Notes under the pieces: generated by a model
What the model was told of the DNA's origin: nothing
Seen by the model: the letters and a program-made list of their open reading frames with translations, nothing else
Database searches by the model: none
DNA from: Ephemeroptericola cinctiostellae
Lineage (GTDB): Bacteria; Pseudomonadota; Gammaproteobacteria; Burkholderiales; Burkholderiaceae
Direction of reading: 5' to 3'
Assembly (NCBI RefSeq): GCF_003339525.1
Contig: NZ_CP031124.1
Coordinates: 2,232,001-2,296,000 of the forward strand
Length of the DNA: 64,000 nucleotides
Translations under genes and position numbers: made by a program
Part shown: in pieces, positions 1 through 9,438 of the stretch
How the letters are laid out: every line of letters starts with the position of its first letter
Position numbering within the stretch: position 1 is the first letter of the stretch

Positions 1-295
1 GCCCCAGCACACGCATGGCAGGCAAGTGGGTAAAACCATCGGCCTTGAAACGCTGAACACGTCCGCCCTCATGGTCCACACTGATGAGCAACTCAGGGCG
101 TAAGGCGCGAATAGAGTGAATCAAACGGGTGATTTGCACACGCGATTTAAAGTTTCGACCAAAAATGATCACACCGCCTGTCAATGGATGTTGAAGGCGT
201 TTGCTGTCTTCTTCGGTTAAAGTCGACCCCAACAGGTCAACAACGATAGGACCCAGCCTGCTCGATTTTTTTGAGGTCAATACACCCATTTTCAT
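1..295 (-). CDS. nagZ: Beta-N-acetylhexosaminidase NagZ, N-terminal part (runs off the window)
   Basis: The 98 visible residues match the start of the family 3 glycosidase NagZ, which removes N-acetylglucosamine from anhydromuropeptides in cytoplasmic peptidoglycan recycling. Visible features are the first barrel strand (GPIVVDLLG), [14 protein letters not shown] at 36-49, and the substrate-loop motif [11 protein letters not shown] at 73-83. The catalytic half lies beyond position 1. The ATG at 295 overlaps the acpS stop in an ATGA junction, which fixes the start and indicates translational coupling. It is the last visible gene of the lepA-to-nagZ minus-strand cluster. Confidence 0.93.
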   Translation of the reverse strand, partial: MKMGVLTSKKSSRLGPIVVDLLGSTLTEEDSKRLQHPLTGGVIIFGRNFKSRVQITRLIHSIRALRPELLISVDHEGGRVQRFKADGFTHLPAMRVLG

Positions 296-696
296 TTTGA
301 GTCTTCCATTGTTTCCGCCACCACAAATGCGCACACCACATCACTTTCATCGGTCATTGCGACATGGAAAATTAAACCACGTTCATCACACCATGACAGC
401 AACGGTTCGGACAATTTAACCATCGGCTTACCCGACGGTGCATTGACAAACTGAGCCACGCGCCAACTCATCGGGCTGTGCAGTCCCAAACCAATTGCTT
501 TTGAAAATGCTTCTTTCGCTGCAAAACGAGTGGATAAGAACAACAAGCCGCGCTCATGGTTGCGCGCGTAACGCGCATGAAATATTTTAAGCTCATCGTC
601 TCCCAGAATCCGCCGCGCAAAGCGCTCACCACGCGCCGCAAAAGCCGCATGGATGCGCTCGACCTTGAGCAGATCGGTACCGATGCCGTAAATCAT
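292..696 (-). CDS. acpS: Holo-[acyl-carrier-protein] synthase
   Basis: AcpS transfers 4'-phosphopantetheine from CoA to the serine of apo-ACP, activating fatty acid synthesis. The 134-residue protein has the group I phosphopantetheinyl transferase motifs: [12 protein letters not shown] with the magnesium ligand Asp8, and [13 protein letters not shown] with Glu62. Length is normal. It overlaps pdxJ upstream (ATGA at 693-696) and nagZ downstream, so the three genes are probably one translationally coupled unit. Confidence 0.96.
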   Translation of the reverse strand: MIYGIGTDLLKVERIHAAFAARGERFARRILGDDELKIFHARYARNHERGLLFLSTRFAAKEAFSKAIGLGLHSPMSWRVAQFVNAPSGKPMVKLSEPLLSWCDERGLIFHVAMTDESDVVCAFVVAETMEDSK

Positions 697-1463
697 TTGA
701 CTTGCAACGCAGTCACGCGTGCTTGATGCATGATCGCTTTCATGTCGCGCACGGCCTTTTCCAAACCGTCGAACACAGCCCGAGCAACAATGGCATGGCC
801 AATGTTCAGCTCATCGATCACGGCAATCGCTGCAACGGCTTGCACGTTGCCATAATGCAAACCATGCCCCGCATGAATGCGCAAACCCAAGCGTTTCCCC
901 TCCATTGCAGCCACACGAATGCGCTCCAACTCACGCGCTTGCGCTTCATCGTTCGGTGCATCGGCATAGCAACCCGTATGCAACTCAACCACGGGCGCAC
1001 CGACGTCCGCTGCCGATTGCATGGCTTCAACCGTTGGATCAACAAACAAAGACACCTGCTGCACGCCCGCTTCGGTCAAACGCACAATCGCCGACTTGAC
1101 TGCATCACGATACGTCACCACATCCAAACCGCCCTCTGTCGTCACTTCTTCGCGCTTTTCAGGCACAAGACAAACATCACGCGGTGCAATCATGCACGCA
1201 TGGGCAATCATCTCGTCAGTGATCGCAGATTCTAGGTTCATGTAAGTGTGCAGTCGATGATTTTTAAAGGCCGCTGCCAACTCAGCCACATCGGCATCTT
1301 GAATGTGTCGACGATCCTCACGCAAATGCACGGTGATTAAATCAGCCCCTGCCATTTCCGCGACCTCTGCCGCCACCAACGTCGATGGATAAACCGTGCG
1401 ACGCGCCTGACGCACCGTCGCAACGTGGTCAATGTTAATGCCTAAACGAATGTGATTGTTCAT
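693..1463 (-). CDS. pdxJ: Pyridoxine 5'-phosphate synthase
   Basis: PdxJ condenses 3-amino-2-oxopropyl phosphate with 1-deoxyxylulose 5-phosphate to give pyridoxine 5'-phosphate, the last ring-forming step of DXP-dependent vitamin B6 synthesis. The 256-residue TIM-barrel protein has the N-terminal family motif [16 protein letters not shown] (7-22), HLREDRRHI, and a glycine-rich phosphate-binding region near the C-terminus ([15 protein letters not shown]). It is separated from recO by about 150 bp, a larger gap than elsewhere in the cluster, and overlaps acpS by 4 bp. Confidence 0.97.
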   Translation of the reverse strand: MNNHIRLGINIDHVATVRQARRTVYPSTLVAAEVAEMAGADLITVHLREDRRHIQDADVAELAAAFKNHRLHTYMNLESAITDEMIAHACMIAPRDVCLVPEKREEVTTEGGLDVVTYRDAVKSAIVRLTEAGVQQVSLFVDPTVEAMQSAADVGAPVVELHTGCYADAPNDEAQARELERIRVAAMEGKRLGLRIHAGHGLHYGNVQAVAAIAVIDELNIGHAIVARAVFDGLEKAVRDMKAIMHQARVTALQVK

Positions 1464-1612
1464 AATGAGCCCAAATGATGTGTGGTGAAATTCGTCGATG
1501 ATCCGATATTTTATGCCTAGGCTTGTTCGATTTTTTAGGCTTTGTACGGCTTTTTAGCTCAAAAACCCTAAAAACAAACAAGCAGAATATGAGGTTTGAT
1601 TGCGGTGAACCC
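1464..1612. other. pdxJ-recO intergenic region
   Basis: This 149-bp AT-rich spacer lies between recO and pdxJ, both on the minus strand. It contains several A/T runs and a loose gccta/taggc pairing but no hairpin-plus-T-run I would call a terminator. A local promoter for pdxJ-acpS-nagZ is possible but none is clear. Confidence 0.4.
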
Positions 1613-2431
1613 TTATAATTGGTGCAGCTCGATGAGTAAATTTCGGGTGTACAGCGGCCGTTCACCAATGTGGTGATGCAATAAAAAACGCAATAAATGT
1701 TTAGACTCCAGTGCAGTTTGTGCAGCATGGAATTGATTTCGTTGCAAATCAAGTAAGGTTTGCCCGTGGACAACATGCATCTCATTCGGCGCAGGGGCAA
1801 CACCGATGCGAACCCATTCATGCGCCGATACCGCCAACCCATAACGCGCTTCAGGCACAATCGCATCGTTCTCAACAGTTAAAGGCACACCATACCCCAA
1901 CTCGCGCAGCAATGCCAACTCAAAACCTCGTAAAGCCGCCGCATGCTCGGCCACGGTGCTCAAGCTCAAATCAGCCAAACTGTGCTGATACACATCGAAC
2001 AACAGCGGATGAGCATCGTCCAAAGCCAGCGCACGGCGCATCCACTCATTCATGTAATAACCAGCCATCAGCGCTGCACCTTGAAGCATGGGAATGCCAC
2101 CGACCCATTCCAAATCCAATAAAGTTTTCACCTGGGATTTACCTGTGTAACCAATAGACAAGGTTTGAAATGTTTGAAAAGTGCTCGCACGCCACTGCGT
2201 GTAGGGGCGCTTCGCCCCCTTGGCCAACACGCTGATGCGGCCGTGATGCCGTGTGAACACATCCAGCAGCAAACTGGTTTCAGAATAAGGCTGGCTGTGT
2301 AAAATATACGCAGGCTCATGCAATATTTTTGAAGCCGCCCGCGCCGCACTCTCCCGCCTCAGCACAGGCATGTCAACACCTTTACGGCGCTCAAGTTTAG
2401 CGATGGGGATTTTGATGATGGTCTGCGACAT
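1613..2431 (-). CDS. recO: DNA repair protein RecO
   Basis: RecO loads RecA onto SSB-coated DNA in the RecF(O)R gap-repair pathway and anneals complementary strands. The protein shows the N-terminal OB-fold beginning near residue 39 (PAYILHSQPYSETSLLLDVFTRHHG) and the helical C-terminal domain. The chosen ATG gives 272 residues, with about 38 residues before the OB-fold; an internal Met at residue 21 is a possible shorter start. In related genomes era usually lies directly upstream. Here the retron reverse transcriptase ends only 25 bp before this start. Confidence 0.93.
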   Translation of the reverse strand: MSQTIIKIPIAKLERRKGVDMPVLRRESAARAASKILHEPAYILHSQPYSETSLLLDVFTRHHGRISVLAKGAKRPYTQWRASTFQTFQTLSIGYTGKSQVKTLLDLEWVGGIPMLQGAALMAGYYMNEWMRRALALDDAHPLLFDVYQHSLADLSLSTVAEHAAALRGFELALLRELGYGVPLTVENDAIVPEARYGLAVSAHEWVRIGVAPAPNEMHVVHGQTLLDLQRNQFHAAQTALESKHLLRFLLHHHIGERPLYTRNLLIELHQL

Positions 2432-2456
2432 TACTTAATACGTGTACTCCAATTAT

Positions 2457-4133
2457 TTAATTAATTGGCTCAATACTCGACTTTCTGTTTTCGTTTGTTT
2501 GTGTCTCAAAATGCTTTATTGCATTTTGGATCCGCTTCAATAACTCTTCAAAACCACTGAAGTCTATGTTGTACTCTTTAGATTTTACAATTTTCTCTGA
2601 AAAAACATGCTTCCCATAGTGTTTGCCGTCATTCAAATCCTTTTCTTTATGAAAAGTTTTACCATTTAACTCTATTCGAAGAGCCTCTATTTTGAATAAA
2701 TCTTCAATTTCACTCTCAACTTCAGTACCAACTAATGGAGTCGTTACTACATACAGGTTTTTTACTTTATGATAAAAGTCCCGATTTTCATTTCGTTCAT
2801 CCTTTAGGATTTTCTTTGCTGCGTCATCATTGTCAATTACGACAATAACAGGCATATTTGAGCTTGGTGCTGTATTTACATTAAAAAAAGTAAGGTATTG
2901 AGCTATAAATTTTGTGAGATCAGAATAGCCGCCATTCAAACCAAGGACTCGACCATTCAATTTTGAATATTTAAAAATATCAAACTTTAAGCCTTTAAAC
3001 TCATCTCGACCGGAAAACCATTTTATGGCTTCACGAATATAAACACCATCCGTTTTTCCCTCGCAAATTAAAATCGGTTTATCCCCAAAGTAAAAATATT
3101 TATAAAATAGAAACTTATGGTAAATATCTCGGCCAATCATTTTCTCATTGGCTTTTGAGCAACCATCCCTAGGATTTATCGACTCAATGAAACTAAGCAT
3201 ACCTCTAAGCTGATTTAAGCTCCCTTTGACGTACATCCCAGAGTCAGACTCAAAAATATTAAACTCTCCTCGATGAACTAAAGCATGTACCATTGCACGC
3301 ACTTTTTGCTTATACTCTCTTTTAGTATTGATTTTTTTATTAACAATTAAACCTGTCACCTCTTGTCTTGAGTTCTTATACTGCATTCTAGTTTTTGAAG
3401 AATTTACTTTGAATCCCGAACGATTAATAATTTCATTAAGATCCTTACCAATAATCCACTGATGTTTAAGTTCAATACTTTTTAATGCTGCCTCTATAGG
3501 GAAATTTTTTTTATTTGTCGAAAATGTCAAATCATCAGCATAGCGAGAATAAAAAACACCTATTTTTGTCGAAAACTTTACCAACCTTACATCTAAAATG
3601 TGGGTAATTAAGTTGGAAATTATTGGTGAGGTAGCGGCCCCCTGAGGTAAAGAACCTTGATGGCATGAGATTAAAGCTATTATTTCGGCGATCTTACTAT
3701 GAAGTTGAAACTCACGACTCTTTACAAAAAAACCGCACACTCGTTGAAAATTAATTGTCCCAAAAAAATTTTCTAGATCAATATTAAACACATATTGCTT
3801 ATTTTTATGCTTTACTGCATTTGTTACTATTGAGTGCCTTTTTTTAAAACCGTGAGAAATACTATTGTGGTTCTTCGACTTACTAGCATTTATCTCTTGA
3901 GAGCATTTATCAAGTAAATTTAATAATCTCTTTTGCAGTTCCTTTAACTCTTCACAAGGAGCGGAAATAACTCGCTCTCCGCCACTTCTCTTTTTTATTG
4001 AAAACTGATTATATAAAGGTTTTTCTTTAGGCAAGATATAAAGCAAGTAAGATAGTTTTTTCGGTTCATAACCCAATATTATTGCAAAATCAGATAGAGT
4101 TCTTGCCTGCCGTAACTGTTCAAGTAGGGTCAT
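2457..4133 (-). CDS. Retron reverse transcriptase fused to a TOPRIM effector domain
   Basis: This 558-residue protein has two domains. Residues 1-330 are a retron/group II-like reverse transcriptase: a GGERVISAP segment (51-59), NIDLENFF with the first catalytic Asp (117-124), LPQGAATSP (162-170), the catalytic YADD (198-201), and the retron region-Y VTG (259-261). Residues 350-480 form a TOPRIM domain, with the acidic motifs EGKTD (358-362) and DNDD (434-437). This is the architecture of retron Ec67 (Retron-Eco2), where the TOPRIM part is the toxic effector, held in check by the msDNA and released on phage attack. The start has a good Shine-Dalgarno site (GGGAG, 5 nt from the ATG). The gene is visibly richer in A/T than its neighbours and sits between era and recO, which suggests horizontal arrival. 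The role in phage defence is inferred from the family. Confidence 0.93.
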   Translation of the reverse strand: MTLLEQLRQARTLSDFAIILGYEPKKLSYLLYILPKEKPLYNQFSIKKRSGGERVISAPCEELKELQKRLLNLLDKCSQEINASKSKNHNSISHGFKKRHSIVTNAVKHKNKQYVFNIDLENFFGTINFQRVCGFFVKSREFQLHSKIAEIIALISCHQGSLPQGAATSPIISNLITHILDVRLVKFSTKIGVFYSRYADDLTFSTNKKNFPIEAALKSIELKHQWIIGKDLNEIINRSGFKVNSSKTRMQYKNSRQEVTGLIVNKKINTKREYKQKVRAMVHALVHRGEFNIFESDSGMYVKGSLNQLRGMLSFIESINPRDGCSKANEKMIGRDIYHKFLFYKYFYFGDKPILICEGKTDGVYIREAIKWFSGRDEFKGLKFDIFKYSKLNGRVLGLNGGYSDLTKFIAQYLTFFNVNTAPSSNMPVIVVIDNDDAAKKILKDERNENRDFYHKVKNLYVVTTPLVGTEVESEIEDLFKIEALRIELNGKTFHKEKDLNDGKHYGKHVFSEKIVKSKEYNIDFSGFEELLKRIQNAIKHFETQTNENRKSSIEPIN

Positions 4134-4201
4134 ACAGCTCCCTTGTAATCATAGTTTTGATAAATTAAAGAGCAACTTGCTAAGCTTATAACATTTATAG
4201 T

Positions 4202-4213
4202 GGGCTATAGATA
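4202..4213 (-). repeat. a2-like arm of the retron inverted repeat
   Basis: This is the 3' arm of the 12-bp perfect inverted repeat, tatctatagccc on the minus strand. It pairs with 4335-4346 and would close the folded msr-msd transcript before the RT gene. Confidence 0.6.
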
Positions 4214-4334
4214 CTCTTGTTTGCGTAGTTAAAGATCAACCACTAAAAAATGAAATTAATAAATTTGAAACAATGCAGCATAATAAGTCTGTGCAACATT
4301 TTTTTCACATGACACGATAGCGCGTCAAAAAGTC

Positions 4335-4346
4335 TATCTATAGCCC
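4335..4346 (-). repeat. a1-like arm of the retron inverted repeat
   Basis: This is the 5' arm, gggctatagata on the minus strand. It lies just after the era stop codon and 7 nt downstream of a possible -10 box. Confidence 0.6.
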
Positions 4347-4352
4347 TTTACC

Positions 4353-4382
4353 ATTCTAACCTAATTCAATATTTACTCATAA
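4353..4382 (-). promoter_or_regulatory. Possible retron promoter overlapping the era stop
   Basis: On the minus strand TTATGA (4382-4377), an 18-nt spacer and TAGAAT (4358-4353) resemble a sigma70 promoter. Its predicted start, near 4346, coincides with the first base of the a1 repeat. The match is moderate, and read-through from era is an alternative. Confidence 0.4.
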
Positions 4383-5293
4383 CCCAATTTGCGCAAGCTC
4401 GATTCAGAATCGGCCCAACCTTGGCGCACTTTGATCCACACCTCTAAAAACACTTTGCAGCCAAACAATCGCTCCATGTCCACCCGCGATTCAGAGGCAA
4501 TGCGTTTCAGACGCTCACCGTCTTTACCAATCAGCATGGCTTTGTGCGCATCGCGCTCAACCAAAATCGCAGCGGCGATGCGGTACATTTTGCCATCTTC
4601 TTGAAACTGCTCAATCTCTACGGTGCAACCGTACGGCACTTCATCGCCCGACAAACGGAAAATCTTCTCACGCACAATCTCGGTCGCCAAAAAGCGGGTT
4701 GGGCGGTCAGTGATGTCATCTTCGTCGAAAAATGCAGGATTTTCGGGTAAATAAGGTTTAATTTCTTTCAACAACACATCGGTTTGAACGCCATTTTTAG
4801 CACTGACGGGGATGATTTGTGCAAAATTGAATTGACCGCTGACCTTTTGCACAAACGGCAACAAATCATTTTTCTTTTCCAAGGCATCGACTTTGTTGAT
4901 GACCAAAATCACGGGCGTTTCGCGTGGCAAAATTTTCAACACGGCTTCATCTTGCGGGGTGAATTTCATCGCTTCGATGACCCACACCACTACATCGACC
5001 TCCCCAAGGGCTTGTGACACATTGCGGTTGAGCACGCGGTTCAGTGCACCGCCGTGCTTGGTTTGAAAACCGGGGGTGTCCACAAAAATATATTGGGTGT
5101 TGTCCTGTGTCAACACCCCATTGATGCGATGGCGGGTGGTTTGGGCTTTTTTCGAGGTGATCGACACTTTCTGCCCGATGAGTTTATTCATCAACGTCGA
5201 TTTGCCCACATTTGGACGACCAATGATGGCGACAAACCCCGTATGGAACGGTGTTTCTGCTGTTTCGGGTGAATTACTGATTTGATCTGTCAT
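4373..5293 (-). CDS. era: GTPase Era
   Basis: Era is an essential GTPase that binds the 3' end of 16S rRNA and helps 30S subunit maturation. The 306-residue protein has the G1 motif GRPNVGKS (25-32), DTPGF (G3), NKVD (G4) and a C-terminal KH domain with the GKDG loop. Length is normal. Upstream, rnc is 220 bp away rather than nearly adjacent as in many relatives. Downstream, the retron promoter overlaps the stop codon. Confidence 0.97.
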   Translation of the reverse strand: MTDQISNSPETAETPFHTGFVAIIGRPNVGKSTLMNKLIGQKVSITSKKAQTTRHRINGVLTQDNTQYIFVDTPGFQTKHGGALNRVLNRNVSQALGEVDVVVWVIEAMKFTPQDEAVLKILPRETPVILVINKVDALEKKNDLLPFVQKVSGQFNFAQIIPVSAKNGVQTDVLLKEIKPYLPENPAFFDEDDITDRPTRFLATEIVREKIFRLSGDEVPYGCTVEIEQFQEDGKMYRIAAAILVERDAHKAMLIGKDGERLKRIASESRVDMERLFGCKVFLEVWIKVRQGWADSESSLRKLGYE

Positions 5294-5513
5294 GGTATAT
5301 GCTTTGTTTGTGCTCTGTGTTTTGTTTGGATAAGATAAAGGACGATAATGGCTGGTGCGGATTGATAGTCAACCAGCCCATTCATGCTGGAACCCGCCAA
5401 TCATTCGATACTCTGGGTTTGGATCCTCAGTCTCTTTACATGCTGTTCGGCGCCCTTCTCAACTAATGCTAAAGCATAAAGAACCAGGATCCACTCTTTC
5501 CGCTTTATTTGTA
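5294..5513. other. rnc-era spacer
   Basis: This 220-bp interval holds no open frame that I can support. It contains a 7-bp inverted repeat, ggctggt/accagcc, around 5350-5380, and two GGATCC-containing stretches near 5420 and 5485. The function is unknown. Confidence 0.4.
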
Positions 5514-6224
5514 TTATCCACGTTTTGAAGGATGTTGTTTGCCAGCATTGTCCAACAAGGTCATGGCCAAATGAGCGGCGTGTTGCTCGGCCAAGCGGCG
5601 CGTGCTGCCTTCACCTTGGGTTTTGATGTGCAAGGCATCAATGATGCAAGACACGGTGAACAGCTGCTCATGAGCCGCACCTTGGATGTCAATGATGGTG
5701 TATTTTGGAACAGGTAATTTCTGACCTTGCAAGCGCTCTTGCAATTGGGTTTTGGCATCTTTACCCGCATTGCTGGGATCGATGGTTTTCAACAACGGCG
5801 CATACAACTGAGCCACAACGGCCTGCGCCGCGTCAAATCCAGCATCTAGAAAAATTGCGCCAATCATGGCCTCCACCACATCCGCCAGAATAGAGGGGCG
5901 ATTTAAACCGCCGCTTTTCAATTCGCCCTCGCCCAATAACACATAATTGGACACATTCAAATCCTGCGCAATCAGCACCAAAGTGTCCTGTTTGACCAAA
6001 TGGGCGCGGATGCGTGACAACTCACCTTCTTTGATGTGGGTGAATTGATCGTACAAGCAGCGTGCGATGCCACAATTCAATACGCCATCCCCCAAAAACT
6101 CAAGGCGCTCATAATGGTTGGCCGCATAGCTGCGATGGGTTAAGGCTTGACGCAACAGCTGAGCGTCTGAAAAAGTATGACCAAGCTGTTGCTCCAAGAC
6201 GGTCAATCGGGTTGCTTTACTCAT
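5514..6224 (-). CDS. rnc: Ribonuclease III
   Basis: RNase III cleaves double-stranded RNA, including the rRNA precursor. The 236-residue protein has the signature RLEFLGDGVLN (40-50) with catalytic acidic residues, the second acidic cluster ADVVEAMIGAIFLDAG, and a C-terminal double-stranded RNA binding domain (about 155-225) with the helix motif RRLAEQHAA. It starts 2 bp after the lepB stop, the usual lepB-rnc coupling. RNase III processing may also matter for the structured retron RNA downstream; that is speculation. Confidence 0.97.
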   Translation of the reverse strand: MSKATRLTVLEQQLGHTFSDAQLLRQALTHRSYAANHYERLEFLGDGVLNCGIARCLYDQFTHIKEGELSRIRAHLVKQDTLVLIAQDLNVSNYVLLGEGELKSGGLNRPSILADVVEAMIGAIFLDAGFDAAQAVVAQLYAPLLKTIDPSNAGKDAKTQLQERLQGQKLPVPKYTIIDIQGAAHEQLFTVSCIIDALHIKTQGEGSTRRLAEQHAAHLAMTLLDNAGKQHPSKRG

Positions 6225-6226
6225 GC

Positions 6227-7102
6227 TTATTTAACCGATGTGCCAATGCGTGAGAAATCGTTGAAATTCATCCACACAAAATAAGCACGCCCGACCAAGT
6301 TTTGCTCAGGCACAAACCCCCAGTAACGCGAATCATCACTGAAATCACGGTTGTCACCCATCATGAAATAATGGCCTTGTGGCACCGTGCAACTAAAACC
6401 ATTCTCGTGGTACTCACAGCCTTGGCGGGCAATTGAGCGCACGCCCTGAGGGATGTACGTTGGGTGTTTTTCTTCAGTCCAAATGGCATGGGCGGTGCCA
6501 TTGTCTGCCAACATTTCATTGTTTTGATGAACCGTGCTCAATGGAATCTCTTTTGCGTACGTGCCTGATTTTAAATTGGAAATGATTGTGGGCGTTTGTG
6601 CAATGGCCTTGCCATTGAGAGTCAACTGTTTGTTGTCATACGCCACTTTATCGCCTGGCAAACCCACCACGCGCTTGATGAAATCCGTCGATGGATCCAA
6701 TGGATAATGAAACACCACCACATCACCACGCTCAGGATGTCCAACAGGCACCATCACCGTATTCGTGATGGGCATGCGCAAGCCATACGCATATTTATTG
6801 ACCAATAAAAAATCACCTTCTAATAAAGTCGGCACCATTGAGCTTGATGGGATGCGAAAGGGCTCGGTGATGAATGAACGCAACACAAACACCAACGCCA
6901 CCACCCCAAATAAACCCGCAGTGTATTCGAGCCACAAAGGGCGAGCCAAGGCCTCTTGCACAGCATCGTCGTAACCACCCTTCATTTGGGCTTTGATTGC
7001 TTCGGCTTTTTGTATGCGTGTTTTTTTGAAAATCAACATGTCAAGCACCCAAAAAATGCCTGTCACAACAAACAGCACCACCAGTAATAAACTAAACCAC
7101 AT
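6227..7102 (-). CDS. lepB: Signal peptidase I
   Basis: LepB removes signal peptides from proteins exported by the Sec and Tat systems; its active site faces the periplasm. The 291-residue protein has two N-terminal membrane segments (about 3-23 and 63-76), the catalytic serine at 88 in the PSSSM motif, the general-base lysine at 143 in FIKRVVGLPGD, and the C-terminal box GDNRDFSDDSRYWG. Length is normal for the family. It lies between lepA and rnc, in the standard order. Confidence 0.97.
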   Translation of the reverse strand: MWFSLLLVVLFVVTGIFWVLDMLIFKKTRIQKAEAIKAQMKGGYDDAVQEALARPLWLEYTAGLFGVVALVFVLRSFITEPFRIPSSSMVPTLLEGDFLLVNKYAYGLRMPITNTVMVPVGHPERGDVVVFHYPLDPSTDFIKRVVGLPGDKVAYDNKQLTLNGKAIAQTPTIISNLKSGTYAKEIPLSTVHQNNEMLADNGTAHAIWTEEKHPTYIPQGVRSIARQGCEYHENGFSCTVPQGHYFMMGDNRDFSDDSRYWGFVPEQNLVGRAYFVWMNFNDFSRIGTSVK

Positions 7103-7278
7103 AAATTTTCCCTATTTTTTTATACATCCATGACATGCGGTATGATGCGATGACATGCTTTTGATCAACACGCACAACCACCAATCAATCGCCCATGCTT
7201 CTTATGCGATGTTTTGCTCACCTTAGGCGCTGACACACGTACAGCACGTTTTTATTGGTTTGTGTTGGTTTGTGCTGC

Positions 7279-9081
7279 TTAGTCATCCACTCGCAAAATC
7301 GCCAAAAACGCCTCTTGCGGCACTTCCACCGAACCCACTTGCTTCATGCGTTTCTTACCTGCTTTTTGCTTCTCAAGCAGTTTTTTCTTACGGGTGATGT
7401 CACCACCATAACATTTGGCCAACACATTTTTGCGCATCGCTTTGACGTTTTCACGGGCAATCACGTTCGCACCAATCGCCGCTTGAATCGCCACGTCGTA
7501 CATTTGGCGTGGGATCAATTCACGCATTTTGGCCGCCACATTGCGACCACGATGTGTGGCATTGCTGCGGTGAACAATGAGTGCAAGCGCATCAATTTTT
7601 TCACCGTTAATCAAAATATCGACCTTGACCACATCAGCAGCACGGTATTCTTTAAATTCATAATCCATCGAAGCGTAACCACGCGAAGTCGATTTGAGCT
7701 TATCAAAAAAGTCCATCACCACTTCGGCCATTGGAATTTCATAAGACAATTTCACTTGACGACTGTGGTACGTCATGCTGGTTTGAACACCGCGTTTGTT
7801 GGTGCATAACGTCATCACAGAGCCCACGTACTCTTGGGGCATGAATAAATTCACCGTGACAATCGGCTCGCGGATTTCTTCGATGCGACTCAAATCAGGC
7901 ATTTTTGAAGGGTTTTCCATCGGGAAAATCGTGCCGTCTTTCATCAACACTTCATACACAACCGATGGTGCCGTGGTGATGAGGTCCATGTCAAATTCGC
8001 GCTCAAGCCGCTCTTGCACAATCTCCATGTGCAACAAACCCAAGAAGCCACAACGAAAACCAAAGCCCAAAGCCTGAGAGACTTCAGGTTCGTAGTGCAG
8101 CGATGCATCATTCAATTTGAGTTTTTCCAGCGACTCACGCAACGCATCGTATTCCGATGATTCCACAGGATAAAGCCCAGCAAACACTTGTGGTTTGATT
8201 TCTTTAAAACCAGGCAAAGCCTCGGCCGCCATTTGTCGGTTAGCCGATTGAACATGGGTGATGGTGTCACCAACTTTCGCCGCTTGCAACTCTTTCAACC
8301 CCGTGATGATAAAGCCCACTTGCCCCGCCGAAAGTTGCGGAAGGTTTTTTGATTTGGGCGTAAACACACCCAGATGCTCCACGCCGTGCTGCGCACCCGT
8401 CGCCATCATTTGGATTTTTTCACGGGTTTTCAATGTACCATTCATGACCCGCACCAACATCACCACGCCCACGTAGTTATCAAACCACGAATCAATAATC
8501 AATGCCTGCAATGGCGCATCGGGGTCGCCCTCGGGTGGTGGAATGCGCTCAATCATGCGCTCAATCACTTCGCGCACGCCCAAACCAGTTTTCGCTGAGC
8601 ACAGCACCGCATCCGAAGCTTCAATCCCAATCACGTCTTCAATTTCTGCAATTGCATTGGCAGGTTCAGCCGCAGGCAAATCAATCTTATTCAACACGGG
8701 CACCACCTCAACACCCAAATCCAACGCCGTGTAGCAGTTCGCCACCGTTTGCGCCTCAACCCCTTGCGATGCGTCCACCACCAGCAATGCGCCTTCGCAC
8801 GCGGACAGCGAGCGCGACACTTCATAAGAAAAATCGACGTGACCTGGGGTGTCAATCAAGTTCAAGAAATAAGTTTCGCCGTTGTCGGCTTTGTACTCCA
8901 GTGCCGCAGTTTGCGCCTTAATCGTGATGCCACGCTCACGCTCAATATCCATAGAGTCAAGCACTTGCGACTCCATCTCGCGATCAGACAAACCACCACA
9001 GAGGTGAATGATGCGATCAGCCAAGGTGGATTTACCGTGGTCAATGTGAGCGATGATGGAAAAGTTACGGATATTCTTCAT
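7279..9081 (-). CDS. lepA: Elongation factor 4 (back-translocating GTPase LepA)
   Basis: LepA/EF4 is a ribosome-associated GTPase related to EF-G that acts on stalled or mis-translocated ribosomes and affects 30S assembly. The 600-residue protein has the G1 motif AHIDHGKST (11-19), [14 protein letters not shown], and the LepA-specific C-terminal domain ending in basic [14 protein letters not shown]. It is the first gene of the minus-strand cluster and is separated from lepB by 176 bp. It is divergent from the M23 peptidase gene across a 357-bp gap. Confidence 0.97.
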   Translation of the reverse strand: MKNIRNFSIIAHIDHGKSTLADRIIHLCGGLSDREMESQVLDSMDIERERGITIKAQTAALEYKADNGETYFLNLIDTPGHVDFSYEVSRSLSACEGALLVVDASQGVEAQTVANCYTALDLGVEVVPVLNKIDLPAAEPANAIAEIEDVIGIEASDAVLCSAKTGLGVREVIERMIERIPPPEGDPDAPLQALIIDSWFDNYVGVVMLVRVMNGTLKTREKIQMMATGAQHGVEHLGVFTPKSKNLPQLSAGQVGFIITGLKELQAAKVGDTITHVQSANRQMAAEALPGFKEIKPQVFAGLYPVESSEYDALRESLEKLKLNDASLHYEPEVSQALGFGFRCGFLGLLHMEIVQERLEREFDMDLITTAPSVVYEVLMKDGTIFPMENPSKMPDLSRIEEIREPIVTVNLFMPQEYVGSVMTLCTNKRGVQTSMTYHSRQVKLSYEIPMAEVVMDFFDKLKSTSRGYASMDYEFKEYRAADVVKVDILINGEKIDALALIVHRSNATHRGRNVAAKMRELIPRQMYDVAIQAAIGANVIARENVKAMRKNVLAKCYGGDITRKKKLLEKQKAGKKRMKQVGSVEVPQEAFLAILRVDD

Positions 9082-9438
9082 TTAAATCGTTTCTGATATT
9101 TCAATATGTGTCGGTTTACAGCAAAAGCGCTATTTTACTTGATGTGTCCAAAAAAAAGTAAAAACCTCAAAACTCTCTTTTGGCTTACCCAAAAAATCAA
9201 CTGTAAAAAGCGTATAAATTTAATTGATACGTAGAAAAAAAGTTTCGAGTATAATCATGTCGAATGTTAAATCAGTGTCAAACAAACACCGAGAAACACT
9301 GAACAAAAGTCGTAAAATCAGCACCCCACGCGCGATACCAATAAAAAACCATAAACATCGCTGCGGGCATCAATGCAAAAGACACACCATCTGCTGAACT
9401 GTTTTTAAAATGTCTGATTGCTCACAAGGGAACAACCC
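9082..9438. promoter_or_regulatory. Divergent intergenic region between lepA and the M23 peptidase
   Basis: This AT-rich region must hold promoters for both directions. On the plus strand a TATAAT lies at about 9249-9254 with a TTGATA about 20 nt upstream, a spacing that is too long to be convincing. If that promoter is used, the peptidase mRNA leader is near 180 nt. No open frame here is convincing. Confidence 0.4.

Larger units (their letters stand above)
4202..4346 (-). ncRNA. Candidate retron msr-msd non-coding RNA
   Basis: The 145-nt segment directly upstream of the RT-TOPRIM gene is bounded by a perfect 12-bp inverted repeat: 4335-4346 (gggctatagata read on the minus strand) and 4202-4213. 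This matches the a1/a2 pairing of retron RNAs. Inside are three hairpins on the minus strand: 4310-4327 (7-bp stem, one G-U), 4272-4300 (9-bp stem with one wobble and one mismatch) and 4225-4243 (6-bp stem). Position, orientation and length fit a retron RNA. The branching guanosine and the msd boundaries are not assigned here. Confidence 0.65.

Noticed and set aside
702..1235. 177-codon plus-strand frame
   Set aside because: Antisense to pdxJ; no recognisable protein features.
2457..4133. Group II intron reverse transcriptase
   Set aside because: No maturase or HNH domain and no intron RNA ends; the VTG region Y, TOPRIM fusion and upstream a1/a2 RNA point to a retron.
8502..8921. 139-codon frame opposite lepA
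   Set aside because: Shadow of a highly conserved gene, with Pro/Ser/Arg-rich translation.
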